The notes beneath the pieces were generated by a model. The model worked only from the letters and a program-made list of their open reading frames with translations. It did not search any database and had not been told where the DNA came from. The translations under genes were made by a program, and so were the position numbers. From Callipepla californica brunnescens (lineage: Eukaryota; Chordata; Aves; Galliformes; Odontophoridae), in assembly GCA_023055505.1 (NCBI GenBank), contig JALIRH010000004.1:31191502-31255501 (forward strand): a stretch of 64,000 nucleotides of DNA. Reading direction: 5' to 3'. Positions 11,829-24,884 of this stretch are shown here, one piece after another. The stretch's first letter is position 1, and the number at the start of each line of letters is the position of its first letter.

Positions 11829-12861
11829 ATGTTTTAATTGTGATAAGTCATTCCCCCAGATCCTAAAAAAGAAGCAGTGTTCAATGCAGAGCTGTCTGTA
11901 GATTTTTTCCACAAACATTTACAATAGTGAAGGTGAAAGTCACACTTTAACATCCATTTTTCCAGATAAAAGCTCAGTTCTGTAATCAGAACATTCACAA
12001 CTTCCATGGATTTCAATACAAATTAAATGTTCCACTTTTTCACAGAATTGCATGTAATAAAAGGGTATGTCACATCTCACAGATGCTGTTATTAGTCTAT
12101 GAATAGCATCAGTTGAAAGACTGATCTTTACAAACACTAAACTGCTCTAAAATGCATTTTAAACATCAGCTGTAAGAATTACAAGTTTTCTCTGCAAAAA
12201 TCAAATATCTTCAAACTATTCTTCCTCTGCAATCCCAGCAGCTCACACAGCCAGAATGAAATCTCATTTGGACTCCTTGATTCGCCTTTAATCATAGTAA
12301 TTCTCTTCAGTTTTACTGACTACAACGGCATGAAGTCCCTTGTGCACAGCTCTCTGCTTTTGAGCATTTTTCTTTCTTCTCCCCTAAGTATATGACTTTT
12401 AGCATCGCTTTCTCACTTCTTCCTGCTTGCTCACATAATGCTTATAGAGGACATTTCCAGCATCCTGCTGGATGCTGATGCCAAGGCTGTAAGTGTGGAG
12501 GATTCACAACTGATTTCACCTCTTCTTTTTAGACTAGATGCATCGGGCATTCTAATCTTTGCCTGTTCTGCAGTAACATACAACTTATGGCTTTACATGC
12601 AATTTTCCCACTATCCACTGACATGAATAGTAATCAGCACAATCAAACAGCCATAGAACAAACTACCTTGTTATGAATCCATGGGTCTTGCCATGACCAC
12701 CTCACTAATCCTGGAAAACCTCCTACATTGGGGCTGACTGTAGGATGAACTGCTCAGCTAAGTAAAATACCAATAGCACTTATGAGCAGGGCTTCATTTG
12801 TATTTGCAAATAAACATGTATACTTCTAAATAAATAAAAACTTAATGCACCTTTATTTTAT

Positions 12862-12902
12862 TTTGGCCAACAGACAAAACACTTGATTCTGTGATTCTAT
12901 GA
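12862..12902 (+). mobile_element. Possible CR1 3' tip
   Basis: The sequence ends GATTCTGTGATTCTATGAT (12884-12902), the octamer repeat found at CR1 3' ends, preceded by TTGGCCAACAGACAAAACA, which resembles the CR1 CTTCCAACCCAAAC segment. Only about 40 bases are involved, so a chance or recombined remnant cannot be excluded. Confidence 0.4.
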
Positions 12903-14063
12903 TACCTGTTTATTGTCTTGATACAGCTGCAGGTCATGGCAATGAGGCATTAGCAGAAGTTGAGAGCATCCAGGAGACAGAAGCACAGTTGCCAAAAGAG
13001 GTAATATAAAGAAAGTAGCAGTCGCTGTGTGCCTTTTATATGTCACTTTAGCTTTCAAGCACAAAGTCCTCCCCACATACTTAAATATGAGTATATGAAT
13101 CAACTGGCACAGAAATTTGGGGAAAATTGAAATCACTTTTTGCCAGTTCACTTCAGATGAACTTATGCCACAAAACAATGCCTTGAAATGTATTTGGAAA
13201 CAGGTGAACATTACCTAATTGTATCCAGAAAATTCAAGGATAAGTCTGCTCATGCAAAATTAAGCAATGAGCCTGTCACCTCCTTTCACAGTGCCAGAAC
13301 TGCATGTGCTATACTGCATGCTGATGTTAACAGCTCTGTGTTACAGCTATGTAGAAACCTGCCTCACGTTAAACTCTACATTTGCTCACCCTGTAGGTTA
13401 TTGGCTTTTGGGAGACCACAGTATTTTCCTGTTCCAGAGTATGGTCCTGAACAATGGAAAAGGTTGGAGTTCCAGTTTTATGCAAACCTGTGAGCAAGAC
13501 ACAGCCTTTAGAGTGAATCACTCTGGGATCTGAGCAGAGGGCAGCTACAACTCAAACACACATCCAAAGCATAACATCTCTCTACTTCTGATAGTACTGA
13601 CCCATTCTCAAACCACTTCAGAATATTAATGTTGTCTTCCTAGATTAAGCAGCAGTAGTGAAAGGTAGCAGGAAATCTTTCTCATCCATTTCCCTTGCCC
13701 ACAGACCTCCTTTCCTCTAGACACAGCAAACCTTCTAGTATAAAAAGCAAAAACCTCCTTGACCAATTAAAAAAAAAACACGTTTAGTAATTCTCAACTG
13801 CAAGTAATTTGATAGCACTGAGAATATTAGGCTAAAATAGTTTTTATTAAAGAAATGGTCAGTAATAAGGTTTTTTTTCAAATTACATACTCTGCTTCAA
13901 TTTTAAAGGTAGTTGTTAACTACAGAAAAGAAAGGAAGTTCAAAGACACATGATTCATGCATCAATAGCTTTCTGGTCTCTAAAGTGCCTTCAAAAACCA
14001 CTTCTTTCTTTTGTTTTCCTACAGAAAGAGTACATACAAATCCTCTTTCATGGAAAACATACT

Positions 14064-14087
14064 AAATATATATATATGTATACATAA
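14064..14087. repeat. Short (TA)n tract
   Basis: Alternating TA sequence of about 24 bases with one G and one C interruption. It is too short and impure to be a useful marker. Confidence 0.7.
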
Positions 14088-14526
14088 TACCAGACTGGCA
14101 AAATTGTTTGGGTCTTCATGACCTCTGAACTATTTTGACCTATGTGTAACTAGACGGTGGTAGGAAAAAGTTAGTCATTCTGGTAAACACTGAGTTTTGC
14201 TAACTAGTGATGGTGAGCTTTAACACAATTGTATAATACCTGCTAGCATTCCTGCACACTTGGTCATACAAATAGTGTCATGGTGTCCAGCAGCTCTCCT
14301 GCTGGAGAGCAGTGCTCACCGTGGCTGAGAGAAGAGACTTCATCTGGCTCAGCAGTTCTTCTGTTTGCTCTCTAGTTAATACTGGGTGCATTCCTTGTAT
14401 GTAGAAAGATGTCCTTGGAGGAAGATGATGAAATAGCAGAGTTTATTGCTTTTATCTGATGTATTGAATTGAAATCAGGTTTCTGCTAGATTATCTTGAG
14501 AACTTCACAAAATTTTCACACATTCA

Positions 14527-14617
14527 CAGTCACAGAGTCACAAAACTGTAGGGATTGAAAGGGACCTCTAGAAATCATCTAGTCCAACACCCCTGACAAA
14601 GCAGGCTCCCTAGACAA
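14527..14617 (-). mobile_element. CR1 LINE 3'-end scrap
   Basis: About 90 bases of CR1 3' UTR on the minus strand. The plus strand shows CACAGAGTCACAAAACTG (a decayed copy of the terminal repeat), then GGGATTGAAAGGGACCTCTA, GAAATCATCTAGTCCAACA and CCCCTGACAAAGCAGGCTCC. This wording matches the CR1 type whose 3' end carries CCCTGC-like text rather than the GGTTGG type at 9601. Nothing coding remains. Confidence 0.88.
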
Positions 14618-17600
14618 AATTAAATTTTAAATTCATTAAATTTTAATGATGTACTTTATCAAAGATAATTAATTAAATGATAACAAGATGTATATAGTTT
14701 ATGAAAAAGATGTACTGTCCAGACAGCTGGAAGCCCTTTCCCTCCTTTTCCTTTCAGCAGAAATGAACAGAAGATAGAAAAACAGCATATTTTTGCCAGG
14801 CAAAAGCAAAACCCAAACAGAGTTCAGATACTCTTTATCATTTCACAGAGTCCAAATGTATTCAAGTACTCAATAATAATGCAAGCCAAAATAAGGGTAA
14901 ATTAAGCCACAAATCATTAAATTCCACATCAAATACCTTTCAACATCTCATATAGGACTAATGAGAAATAGTAATGGAATATGATCAAACCTTTTGTACT
15001 TCCTGAAGTCATTACTAGCTAAAAGCTTATCTAAGCGTGCTCTGACAGCCATTAATGGGATCTTTGCTGTTTTTAACACATGCCTTCTTTTATTTACTGT
15101 GTATTGAACTACATGGTTAACTGATAGCAATAAAGGCCTGAACTAATAGTTTAGTAACTTATATTGAAAAGACAAGAAGGACATGTTGAATGTGTACTGC
15201 AGTGGGGTTAAAAGAAGTGAGAACTGATAGCTTTGATAATGAGGATGTAAGAACAAAAATGACTGCCAGTATTTCATAAACTGAACAAGCTGTACAACAA
15301 CCAGATGAGTTAAATAGGAATGTTTTCTTGCATAGCAATGGATTTACTTGGCATAAATAATGCATTAGAATTTTACAAGCCTCTCCATCATACCTTTTGC
15401 CATGAATAAGAAGAACTTTGTTTTCTGTTACAGTATTGCAAAAGGATTCATTGCAGTTGCTAAAATAATTTCCAAATGGACAGTCTCAGAGGTATATTGA
15501 GATTATATATTTCTTTTTTGGTAGAGTTTCTGGTTCCATCCTGTGTGCAAGCGTAGCATCATTCCTGATTTACTGAAATTAATTTGTACTAAGGATCAAT
15601 AACAATAACAGCATCCAGACAAAAAATCTTTTCAGAGGCTCATCCTCCTCTCCTTGCCCCCACATGTTCAAAATAGTTTATGCTGTTAAATGCTTTGTTT
15701 TGTACTAAAAGTGCATCATTATGATGTCTAATTCCATCCTGCCTCCCCCATTGTGCTGTCAGGGACATTTTCACTAAGATCCTCTATTATGAATTTTCAG
15801 GTATATATTATACTTAAACTACCAGACCCTTTTTACCTTCATTTAAATTGTGTCATCTCAGAGTAACCTGACCAAAGAAATAAGCTCTTTAGATGGAACA
15901 AAAGATTATTGTAGTTTACCAGATTTCCCCCTGCTGGAATAAAAAGCACCTTTGACACTGCTCTGTGTAGAGACATCTGTCTTCAGGGACAGTATGAGAA
16001 TTAGTGCTAAGCTAACCATGCCCATGAGCATGAGGGCAAATTAGTAAGGACTCTTTCAGAGAGTCCAAATGTACTCTCTTTTTGTTTAAAACCTCTCCTT
16101 GAATCTGTTTTGATTTGTGTAAGTGCCAGATGGTTCATGGAGGCAACTGTCCCAACACCCACTTGGCAGACAGACAACTCCTGTGCAATTTGGAAGAATG
16201 AATTATAGGTATTGCTGTGATTTAGTCCTCCAAGCTCTTTCAGAGACCAAGTATCCTAACCACAAACCTATCAGCTACTCATTAGTCATTACGTCCCTCT
16301 TCTAATTGTTATCAGAAAGAAATCTGATTTTTTTTTTCCGAAGTCAGGTACATTTCCAAAGAAATTTACTGTTTTCATTTTTTAGGAAAGAAATACAGCT
16401 AAAAAGACAACCTAAATTGTTTCTTCTCACAAACATCTTCATCAAATCTCATTCTCCTTATAACTGCTCCAACTTTTTTATCTTCCATTACCTGAACTAC
16501 TTTGAAGCTGTCTATCTGTATGTGTGTCCTCTCAGATTACTTAGTGTCCTCATTTTCTCAGGCTGGCTCTGGAACAGTACAGTCTCTTAGTAAAGCAATT
16601 GCTATTCAGTATAATAGACAAGATAAGCCACTAGCAGTCTCTCTTACAGTAGTCTTTAGTAATTGCTTGACTTTGAAAGGACTCCATCTGTTTTCTGTCC
16701 ATATAACATTCTGGAGACTACTTTTGTTTAAAAAAAAATTGTTCCCCAAGCACATGCTGCATGGTACATTACCCACATTATACAAAAACATTGCTTGCTT
16801 ACAAACATTTTAATTAGACATAATAACAAGAAGAAAACCCCAGTATTCCAGAAACTTGAGTATGCAAAAATAATGATACAATTTATCTTATGTGAACTAA
16901 TTTTATGTATGGCAAAGCAATGAGGTGAATTCTTAGGCAAATTCAACACCCTCATTTTTCCTCTGGTGCCAAGTGGTACATTCACTGTATAAAAAGGAAC
17001 AGAAAACTGTAAATCATGTATGTGATGGCTTAAGAATGTATTTGATGCAAAGTTTACAGATAAAACATATTAACATATAGTACTGAAAAGTATAGTTGAA
17101 TGAACAAGTAAGCTTTCCGACATATGAGTTTTTTTTGTGGTCTGAAATAGGAGAAGCAAACTCTGCTGAGAAGAAAAATGCAGTTGGTAGTTACAAGAAA
17201 GAAGATGTTTATGAAGGAAGAGGTGAGAAGGTACCTAGGCCCTATTTTTAGAAGAAATAGAAAAATATTTATAATCTGTAGCACACCAGAAGATTGATTA
17301 AAATTGTGGAAAGATTGTAGTTTGTGATAAATCCAATATCTTGATCGAGTCTACAATTTTAAGACAGGTGGTAGAGCATAGAGCAAAAGTAGGTCTGGAT
17401 GCAAAAAGATTTCCACTACTTGAAGTGGAAACTCATTTGATGACAGTTATTTACTTCAGTCAGTCTGTCACGGTGCATAACCAAATAGGTTTTACCCTCA
17501 CCTATTCCTTCTAAAGTCATATGATGTTCTGAATAAGGTAAACACATGTTCAGTGACATGGGAAGTGGGTTATGTGAGAAAAAGGCAAGCAGAGGAGTCT

Positions 17601-20600
17601 GAGTACACTGTATTTCTCCTATAGTCTTCCTCTGGATAATTCCACAGAAGTAGTGCTATCAGAAAATTGCATTGTATGACTTTTTATATATCACTGCACT
17701 CAGCATACTCATATTTCAGTGCAATACTGTTTAGAACTATTTCTGTCTCTGAAACTAGCTTTTATTTGTTTGTTTGTTTATTTATTTATTTAAGAACTTC
17801 CATTTTGAATGTAACGGTTTTCCAAGTAGGTAATTCTCCTTAAATTCAGGCAGGTAAAATCAATGAAATGACTGCCTCAGGAACTGAATATCTCACAATC
17901 TACAAACTCAAGTGAAAGCAATATCCTAAAGATCTTGCATTTATAATCCGAATTAAAACAAAACCTTCTAAAGAAAAGCAGCATGTATTATAATTTGCTG
18001 TTTTCCAGCTACACTAATGTCTGTTTGCTGTGGTTTTCAGTACCACACAGTCACCCACTCATTCTTCTTGTGTCTATCTTTAGAGTGCAGCTTATCACAG
18101 CTGAAGGGAAATCTGAAAATTATGAGAGAAGCTGGACAAGAGAACAGTGCCTTTAAATAATGTTCTTCACTAAGTGAGAACTTGTTTGGTGTGGTTTCTG
18201 CTCTTTGACAAGTAAAAACATGGCAAGACATAACCATTGCACAGCACTGCGGGAGAGAGATTGTGAGAATAGTAAGAACTGGACAGATATACAGGGATCC
18301 ACCACACATTCTCATAATAGTGGGCTAGATTTTGATCTTTTATCTTTTGTGTCTTGCCTTTAATTCTGTTTTTGACTGGCATTTACTTTAGAAAGGCTGT
18401 GTGGTAAAAGTCGGATTTGTTTTCTTCATACATGTGAGCTCCATCCCGGGCTGCAGAAGGTGGTCAGTCATCTTTTGGAACTGTCCTGGTGGCTATCTCA
18501 AGGAAATTCCCAGAACAGATTAACTTCTGACAGTTTATCCAGTTGAAATCCTTCCACTGGCATTAAAAGAAACAAGTTTCACCCAGAGCAGCTTGCAGCC
18601 CTAACGTAGGGCCAAGAGAAGATTTCAGACTGTGGTTCACTGACTCGCAGAATCAAATCCAAACTGCATGAAAATGTTGCAGTTGTGTGGCACAATGTAC
18701 CCATTTAAGATAAATATAGTTTGCCTTAAAGACTGCTCAAAACTTTTGACCAAGCATCTTTTCACCAGGAAGTTTTATGGTGGTTAAAGTAACATATGTG
18801 GACCAACATCCCCCATAAATCTGATATTAAAGTTACTATAAATATTTTTTATATATGTATGTGCCTGCCTGTGATGGATGAGTAATATGGCAGTGCAAAA
18901 ACCCAGAGTTAAGCCCTGTGAAAGGATAGCCTCCGTATTCAATAACACGAAACCTTACTGTGAAAGTTATGAATTTGCTCATAAAACATTCTAAAGTGGA
19001 AACTTTCCTGAGGCATAATGATTAATGAAAGTTACTCTGTTGGCTATCAGACTGTAGGGTGCCTGACTTTCTTTGTGCGTTTGGAAATCTGTCAGTCTGA
19101 ATGAGCATTTTGAATAGAACACGAGGGAAATAAAGGAACAGCTACAAAAGATCACAGCTAAATGTGCAGTAGAATCCCCACAAGGATTGTGTTTATCAAA
19201 TGCTCTTCTCAACATCCTTGAATTGCAAGTTTGCATTTTAAATTTAAATTTTAAAAATCCTGTATATCTATGTGCCTGTAGCTATATACATTATGAGGTA
19301 TATCAATGTTTGCCAGCGATATATGCAAGATGTTAATTTTGTTTGCTAGATTCTCGGGGAAGGTCATTTCAAAACAGTTCTCTTTTCAATGAAACATCAA
19401 AGCTTTTCCATTTCTTCAAAATAACTCTCTGACTGCAAAGATGTGACAGTTCAGTTAAGTATATGTGAATGTGCGTGCCTGTCTTGTAGCATGTGAATAA
19501 CTGATAGACATCAGTTCGTACTCCCAGAAGTTTTATGATACATTACCAAATCCCAATCAGCATCACCTACTTTATTCTATTCACTCATTCTATAGCTCTG
19601 CAGGTTGCAAACTACATAAGTTTTGTCATTTGTTGGAAATGGAATGGGGTTTTAAATTGTGCAAGCTGGCATTTACACCTGCAGCTTTCTTCTTTATGAT
19701 CTAATTTACAGCATTCTTTGCTGAGACAAATTGTATTTAAATTTTAAAAAAGAAACTGGAGTAGCATTTCTCTTCTAAGAAGAAAAAATCTGTGACAAAT
19801 AAATGTCAAGGATATATAGTTAAGAAGAAGATATTTCTCAGGAGAACCCTTCCATAGGATATTTCTCTGGATAGCTAACCTACAAAACAGACAAACCAGA
19901 AATCTTCACTAATTCAGATACTTATTTACCATAATGTACTGAGTTGATGTGAATATTTATACCTAATCTAAATATTTCATTTATAAAGATCCATATGGGG
20001 AATAAAAAAAGGATTATCGCGTTACCATCACACCATGCCAGTGGAATGAATGTGTCCCCGATTTTTGCTGTTGTTATTGTTTAAAAGCTAGAGATTTTCC
20101 TTAATCTTGTATCTGTCTCTCTGGCACTTTTTTGTTGCTCAAAAACAGATACTTATGCTAGAAATTTCATCTGTTGTTTCTTTTTTTCTATTTTAATATG
20201 ACTGTAGGGCTGAACTTCTGAATGATGAATACATTATGGTCACTTATATCAGATTCCTGGATACACTCAGTAAAGAAGGTTCCCTGTAACCTTTAACAGG
20301 AAACTTTTAATCTTGAAGTCTTCAAACTGCAATTTGCAGTAAAAAACAGGATGGCTGAGCTGGTTACCAGCTGTCTCTTTTCAATGAGACAAGCATTTGG
20401 GATACAATTTTCTGTAGTTCTACACAGTTATCAATTATTCACTGCCACAATCGGCTATTTAAAACCCATCAGTCAATGGTTCATGTCTGGTAGTTATTTT
20501 AAGAAGTCTGAAAGGAAATCTGCAGAAAAAAAAAAAAAAATCTTTGTTAATCCTTAAATTCGTGGAAAAAAAAAATCTCCTTGTAAGAATAATCTCCAAT

Positions 20601-20629
20601 CAAGAAATAAATTAAACCTTTTGGAGATC
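14618..20629. other. 6 kb of unique DNA, no gene seen
   Basis: Long AT-rich stretch with no recognised transposon. Open frames up to about 100 codons (for example 16306-16590 and 16502-16813) overlap one another on the plus strand, use AT-rich codons and look random. A sub-segment at 18420-18660 has more balanced composition but no splice or coding signal I trust. A run of 15 A lies at 20526-20540. Confidence 0.55.
17761..17792. repeat. (TTTG/TTTA)n tetranucleotide tract
   Basis: A run of TTTG units passes into TTTA units over about 32 bases. The unit change in mid-tract suggests an old point substitution spread by slippage. Confidence 0.8.
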
Positions 20630-21260
20630 CCTAGAAGTAGCTAGACCTACAGGCTACAACCAGGCTGTAACAGGAAGGAAATGGGACAGGGTGCCCACTG
20701 AGATGAGATCTGAGGTCTGGTGGAGGAGCACCACATTGAGCCAATCTAGAATCCATATCTGAGCGTGACAGAATATTAAACATGGTCAGGAGAGAATCAG
20801 GGTTCAGGGCTGTAACAACAGCACTGTCAGAGCCTGAATAAAGACCAGAAAGATGAATAGATAGAAAGCAAAGGCTGAGCAATGTCAGACAACCTGGTGA
20901 TCAGCAAGCAGTGCTCTGCCAGGAATCAGTTGTGAAGAGACAGATGGTATACACCAAAAATTAAGATTCAGTAAGTGGAAGGAGAAGAGGAGCATTAACC
21001 AGGATCAGCAGTCAAGATGGAAGAAGAGAATATGTAAACAAGGATGTGGGTGAGAGATGCAGAGACAAGATGCAAGTCTGATGTGCAGCAGTAACCAAAT
21101 GGAAGAGTGGTGGGCAATTGATTGCATTGTCTCATGCCTCCAACAAATGGGGCAAGCTATCAATCAACCTCAGGATGCAGCCTCAGCGTGCCTGACCTCC
21201 TGGCTTCTCAAAGAGCTGAGAACAGGCACTATTATTAGAGTTTGATGCAGCCAAGACTGA
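20630..21260. other. GC-richer block, possibly a decayed mobile element
   Basis: About 630 bases that stand out from their surroundings: purine-rich on the plus strand, with many CAG, AGG and GATCAG-like words (for example GGTGATCAGCAAGCAG and AACCAGGATCAGCAGTCAAG) and few T runs. The composition and partly repetitive wording recall old LTR or internal sequences of amniote retroelements, but I cannot name a family and see no clean TG...CA ends or target duplication. No splice-bounded coding frame is visible. It may equally be a transcribed non-coding segment. Confidence 0.3.
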
Positions 21261-21350
21261 AACACCTGGAAATAGATAGGATTTGAAATTTCTCTGAGCA
21301 AATAGAAGTCAGGTGGCCATTCATCACAAATTAGGATCACAGGAAATATT

Positions 21351-21428
21351 AAAAAACAAACAAACAAAGAAACACAAAACCTGTTCATAATCTGCTTCCA
21401 AAACAAACAAACAGACAAATAAAAACAA
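21351..21428. repeat. Two (CAAA)n tracts
   Basis: CAAA-type repeats at about 21351-21379 and again at 21400-21428, separated by about 20 bases of unique sequence. Both contain interruptions. Confidence 0.75.
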
Positions 21429-22336
21429 GGTGAGCTTTACTAAATGTTGCACTACATTTTCTTGAAGCCTGACAAAGATGGAGTAAAAGACTGGTAGCTC
21501 ACTGAAACCAATGCTGCAATATAGCCAAAACAGAACTCATTTGAGTGAGGAGTTTTAGTAGGGCTTTTTTGGAAGATATTTTTGTAAATGATCACTAAAC
21601 ATTTCAGGTCTTAGTGGAATAAATTTGCAGTGGTGCATATGCCTGTGCTTGTGTGCATATGTGCAAGTAGACACATAGCTTCTTTCCCCTGCCCCCACCA
21701 GTTCTAATCCAAATCATTACGTAATTGTATCTGATAATGTGCTGCCAGCTTTTTTTGTTTGTTTGTTTTGCTTGTCTACATAGAGCCATCAAAGGACATT
21801 AGGAACACTGATATTTTACATAAGTATTCTCAAAGCTATTTTTATCTCATATATTGTCATCTCAGAAACAAACAGCTTTTCACGTCCTGCTTGTTAGCTT
21901 CAGCACAGAGCTGTACTGACACAGATATATTGGCAATGTTTCTAAAAAGGTGCTCTAACTATTACCCTCTCCAGCACTGAGGTCTCCCATGCTGCCCAAG
22001 GGAAACGCTGGGAAACACTGCTATCCCAAAATCTGAAAAGGTCACGTGAACAAAAGATTGATATTGTGCCTGCTTTGACACTAATTGAAAAGCAGATCGC
22101 ATCTCCAGATATCTACCTGTTATTTATTTTTTATCAACGGCAAACAGCCTTTCCTAGAATACTTCTCCATAGGCATGAGATGGTTATGACCATTTTCCAT
22201 CTCATACTTAATTCAGAGTGAATTACAGCAGAAGGTGATTATAATCTTAACTGAATTAGAAGTTTTTTAAAAAAAAGAAGGAAACCCAAATCTTAATCAA
22301 TCCTTCTACCTCATCAGATCCAATTATTTACTATTC

Positions 22337-22338
22337 AT

Positions 22339-22369
<31 letters not shown>

Positions 22370-22372
22370 TTT
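22337..22372. repeat. (ATTT)9 microsatellite
   Basis: Nine uninterrupted ATTT units over 36 bases. A related AATA-type run occurs about 100 bases downstream (near 22470-22487). Confidence 0.93.
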
Positions 22373-24139
22373 TAATTTGGAATCAATTAAGAGCGTTTAA
22401 AGGTACTCTTTTGAAGAGAAGGTATGCCAATATTTTTTTAGGAACAACATTCTTTCATTGCATGTAATAAATGAAATAAATAAATAAAGTTAAGTATCAA
22501 AATGTGCTAGCATCTTCTGAACCGACTTGTTTGAATGACCCTGCTATTAAAGAATGTTAGTTTGGCAGAGAATTCAAATGCAAGACTTTAAGTCTTACTT
22601 AACATGCGCAATTTAAGGGGGGAAAATATCACATTTATAAAAAAAAAATAATATTAAGTTTATCTTGTGTGTTACCTGTGTATGTGATGGAACATTTCTG
22701 CTTCACTTCTTCACAAGCTTCTGCAATGATTCTACAAACTGAAATGCTGATTCACAGGGATCACAACAGATTATTTTTGTTTTGCATCTGAAATTCAGGC
22801 AAAATTTTCTGGAGTGTCTCAGCCAAATAAGAACAGTTAAGTAACAAAGATGTATTTAAATAGCTGCCTTCTGTGAACATCATCCATATGTGTGCCATAT
22901 ATTATATACGTATAAGATACAAATGGCCACTGTCAAGATCTTGAATGTATTTAATTTTGAGAACAAATGCAGAGCTAATATACAGTTTCTTTGGCTTTTG
23001 AAACAGACTTGACTAAGCTTTCAAATAAATGTGTTTAATAAAAAGTGATGGGGAATATAAAATCTCTGAGTAGTACAGCAGTTCCAGAAATCCTTATAAA
23101 ATCATTTTTGCTGGAGAAGCTACTTAGAATGTTCACCTGCAAGGCTAGTGCTGTTATCTGAGAAGTTATTTTTACTTCTGATATCATTAATTGCTTGAGG
23201 GCTGTGTTGGATAGGGAACAGTGTGATTGTTAAATTTAACTGCAAGAGAACAGTAGTATTACATCTGCCAAGGAGCACTGAGTAGGTGAGTGATAAGAAA
23301 AGGTAGCATTGAGATTCCTTGTAATAAAGTTTGGAGAAATTAAGTCAAATTATGAATTCTTCATGGTAAATATTCTATTTTCCCCAGTGCATTCAAGCTA
23401 GCAATGAAACAACCGGTATTTCCAGTATTAGATTTTATCTCTGACCATATGGTGCAGCTTAAAAAAGTAATTTTGGCAGAACCTGATGTCTTTTTATGTG
23501 CTTGCTAAGTCCTTCCTTGGTACAGGCAGATGCCAACATTAAAAAAATATCACTGGGTACTATTAGTAAGAGTAAGTATATTATCTAAACATTAAAAAAA
23601 TAAAAATAAAAAAAAATACCAAGCCAGCCTCTATTTTCTTCAATAAATAAAGATGTGTTTCATATTGCTTTAAATTCACAGGTCTAAGATGCTGCACTTT
23701 AGATGTGATGATCATAAAGGACACATCTAAGCCCAAATTTCTACCCAAAAGCTTCTTGTATGACCTCAACAAAGGAACACTGCTGATTACTGTTGTGGAA
23801 GAGATTGTGATTTATGGGGAAATGAGCAACAGCTCTGGTGGAGAAATGTAGAAATGCATTTATGTTGTGAGAAAGAAGGACATTTCGGCCCTGTCTGGTC
23901 TGTGTAACTCTGTCAGAAGTCCAGATGAGTCGCTGCAGAGGCTGATTCTGAGAGAGGTTTGGTATTGGATCAGAAAAGACATTTCTGGAACTTTGTTTCT
24001 AGATAATAGGACATCCACTGCCTTGTATCTAGCAATTATCAATTCCTCTAAAATGGCAAAGCAATATATATTGGATTTAGGCTAGGTTGGATGTGTGATT
24101 GCTGCTTTATTAGCTGCTGTTTGCAGTACTGGCTCCTTG

Positions 24140-24790
24140 TTACAGGTAGATTAACTTGGAATAACTGAAGCAGCTACTGCCTCCTCCGCCTCCCCCAGCC
24201 TTCTGCCATCCCTGCAGCAGACACTAAATACAGTGCTATGAATCAGAGTCCAGATCTAGAGCTACTAAATTCAACAGGAGCTATTCCTTTCTCTTCAAAG
24301 AAGTGGAGCTGATGCTGGCAATCTCTGTGCCACATTGCAAGGAAAGCAATGGAAAGATGCCTCCTGCTTGCCTGGGTCTGGCTGATCCATCAAACCTCCA
24401 TACAGGGGGTGAGTGAACAAGGAATTTAGGCAGTGACTGCAAAGAGGTAGGCTGCTAGGGACAGCCCGACTTGCTATCAGCCTTACCAACCCTAATGTCG
24501 CCAGAATTTCTTCCTCATACTGGCTGCACATCTGCTGGCTTACTGCCAGTACACAGTATGAGGGAGCAGCTATAAGGAAGCAAGCAGTGCAGCAACAACT
24601 CAGATTGCTCCCCACAGAGCTGGGAAGCAGTGAGGAGGGGCCAGATGCTGATTTCTTGCTGTTGCTAGCTGCTGGACCAGGGATGAGCTCATCACCCAGA
24701 CAACAGGAAACATGTAAAGACAGATAGGTATACTCAGCCCTAAGGGGAGAGAGACAGGGGGTCTTCTTGATTAGGAAAAGGTGTCAGATT
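24140..24790. other. GC-richer block with an exon-like segment
   Basis: About 650 bases with visibly higher G+C than the surrounding DNA and no transposon I can name. It starts with a pyrimidine-rich stretch (CCTCCTCCGCCTCCCCCAG near 24180) and contains an exon-like segment at 24301-24408, described separately. It also contains an imperfect inverted repeat around 24523-24560 (CATACTG ... CAGTATG). A 106-codon minus-strand frame covers 24295-24615. Its protein is cysteine- and serine-rich and matches nothing I know. The block could be an exon with flanks, a regulatory element or a very old repeat. Confidence 0.35.
24301..24408 (+). other. Candidate 108-nt internal exon, unproven
   Basis: The segment follows a good pyrimidine tract and AG (TATTCCTTTCTCTTCAAAG, AG at 24299-24300) and is followed by a consensus donor GTGAGT at 24409-24414. 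One plus-strand frame stays open through the whole segment. It reads VELMLAISVPHCKESNGK then MPPACLGLADPSNLHTG. The other two frames contain stops. The exon would be 108 bases long with phase 1 at both ends, a type that can be added or skipped without breaking the frame. I do not recognise the peptide. With balanced composition, a 35-codon open frame in one of three frames is not rare, so splice signals plus an open frame are only suggestive. Confidence 0.18.
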
Positions 24791-24884
24791 GATATCCTAC
24801 CAGCAAAGTTATTTTGCTCTCAATTTTTTCCTGAATTGCTCTGAAAGTAAAGAATAGTTCTAAATTTAATATGTGTTTGCTTTA

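Larger units (their letters stand above)
11829..14526. other. Unique DNA, no gene seen
   Basis: Mostly unique sequence, apart from the CR1 scrap at 12862-12902 and the TA repeat at 14064-14087. Two overlapping plus-strand ATG frames occupy 13188-13533 (101 and 88 codons). They overlap each other, match nothing I know and are probably chance. Small perfect hairpins occur at 12458-12477 (8-bp arms, 4-base loop) and 14287-14305 (7-bp arms, 5-base loop). Confidence 0.5.
21261..24139. other. Unique DNA with simple repeats, no gene seen
   Basis: AT-rich unique sequence apart from the CAAA and ATTT tracts listed separately and a TTTG tract near 21750-21770. The stretch 23860-24090 has more balanced composition than its neighbours and is open for about 70 codons on the plus strand and 60 on the minus strand. 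That could reflect conserved non-coding DNA rather than protein, but sequence alone does not decide it. Confidence 0.5.

Noticed and set aside
13188..13533. Two overlapping plus-strand ATG frames of 101 and 88 codons
   Set aside because: They overlap in different frames, so at most one could be real. Neither matches a known family or has splice or poly(A) context.
24295..24615. 106-codon minus-strand frame in the GC-richer block
   Set aside because: Fewer AT-rich stop codons occur in GC-richer DNA, so long frames are expected. No family match. The plus-strand exon-like reading has better splice evidence.
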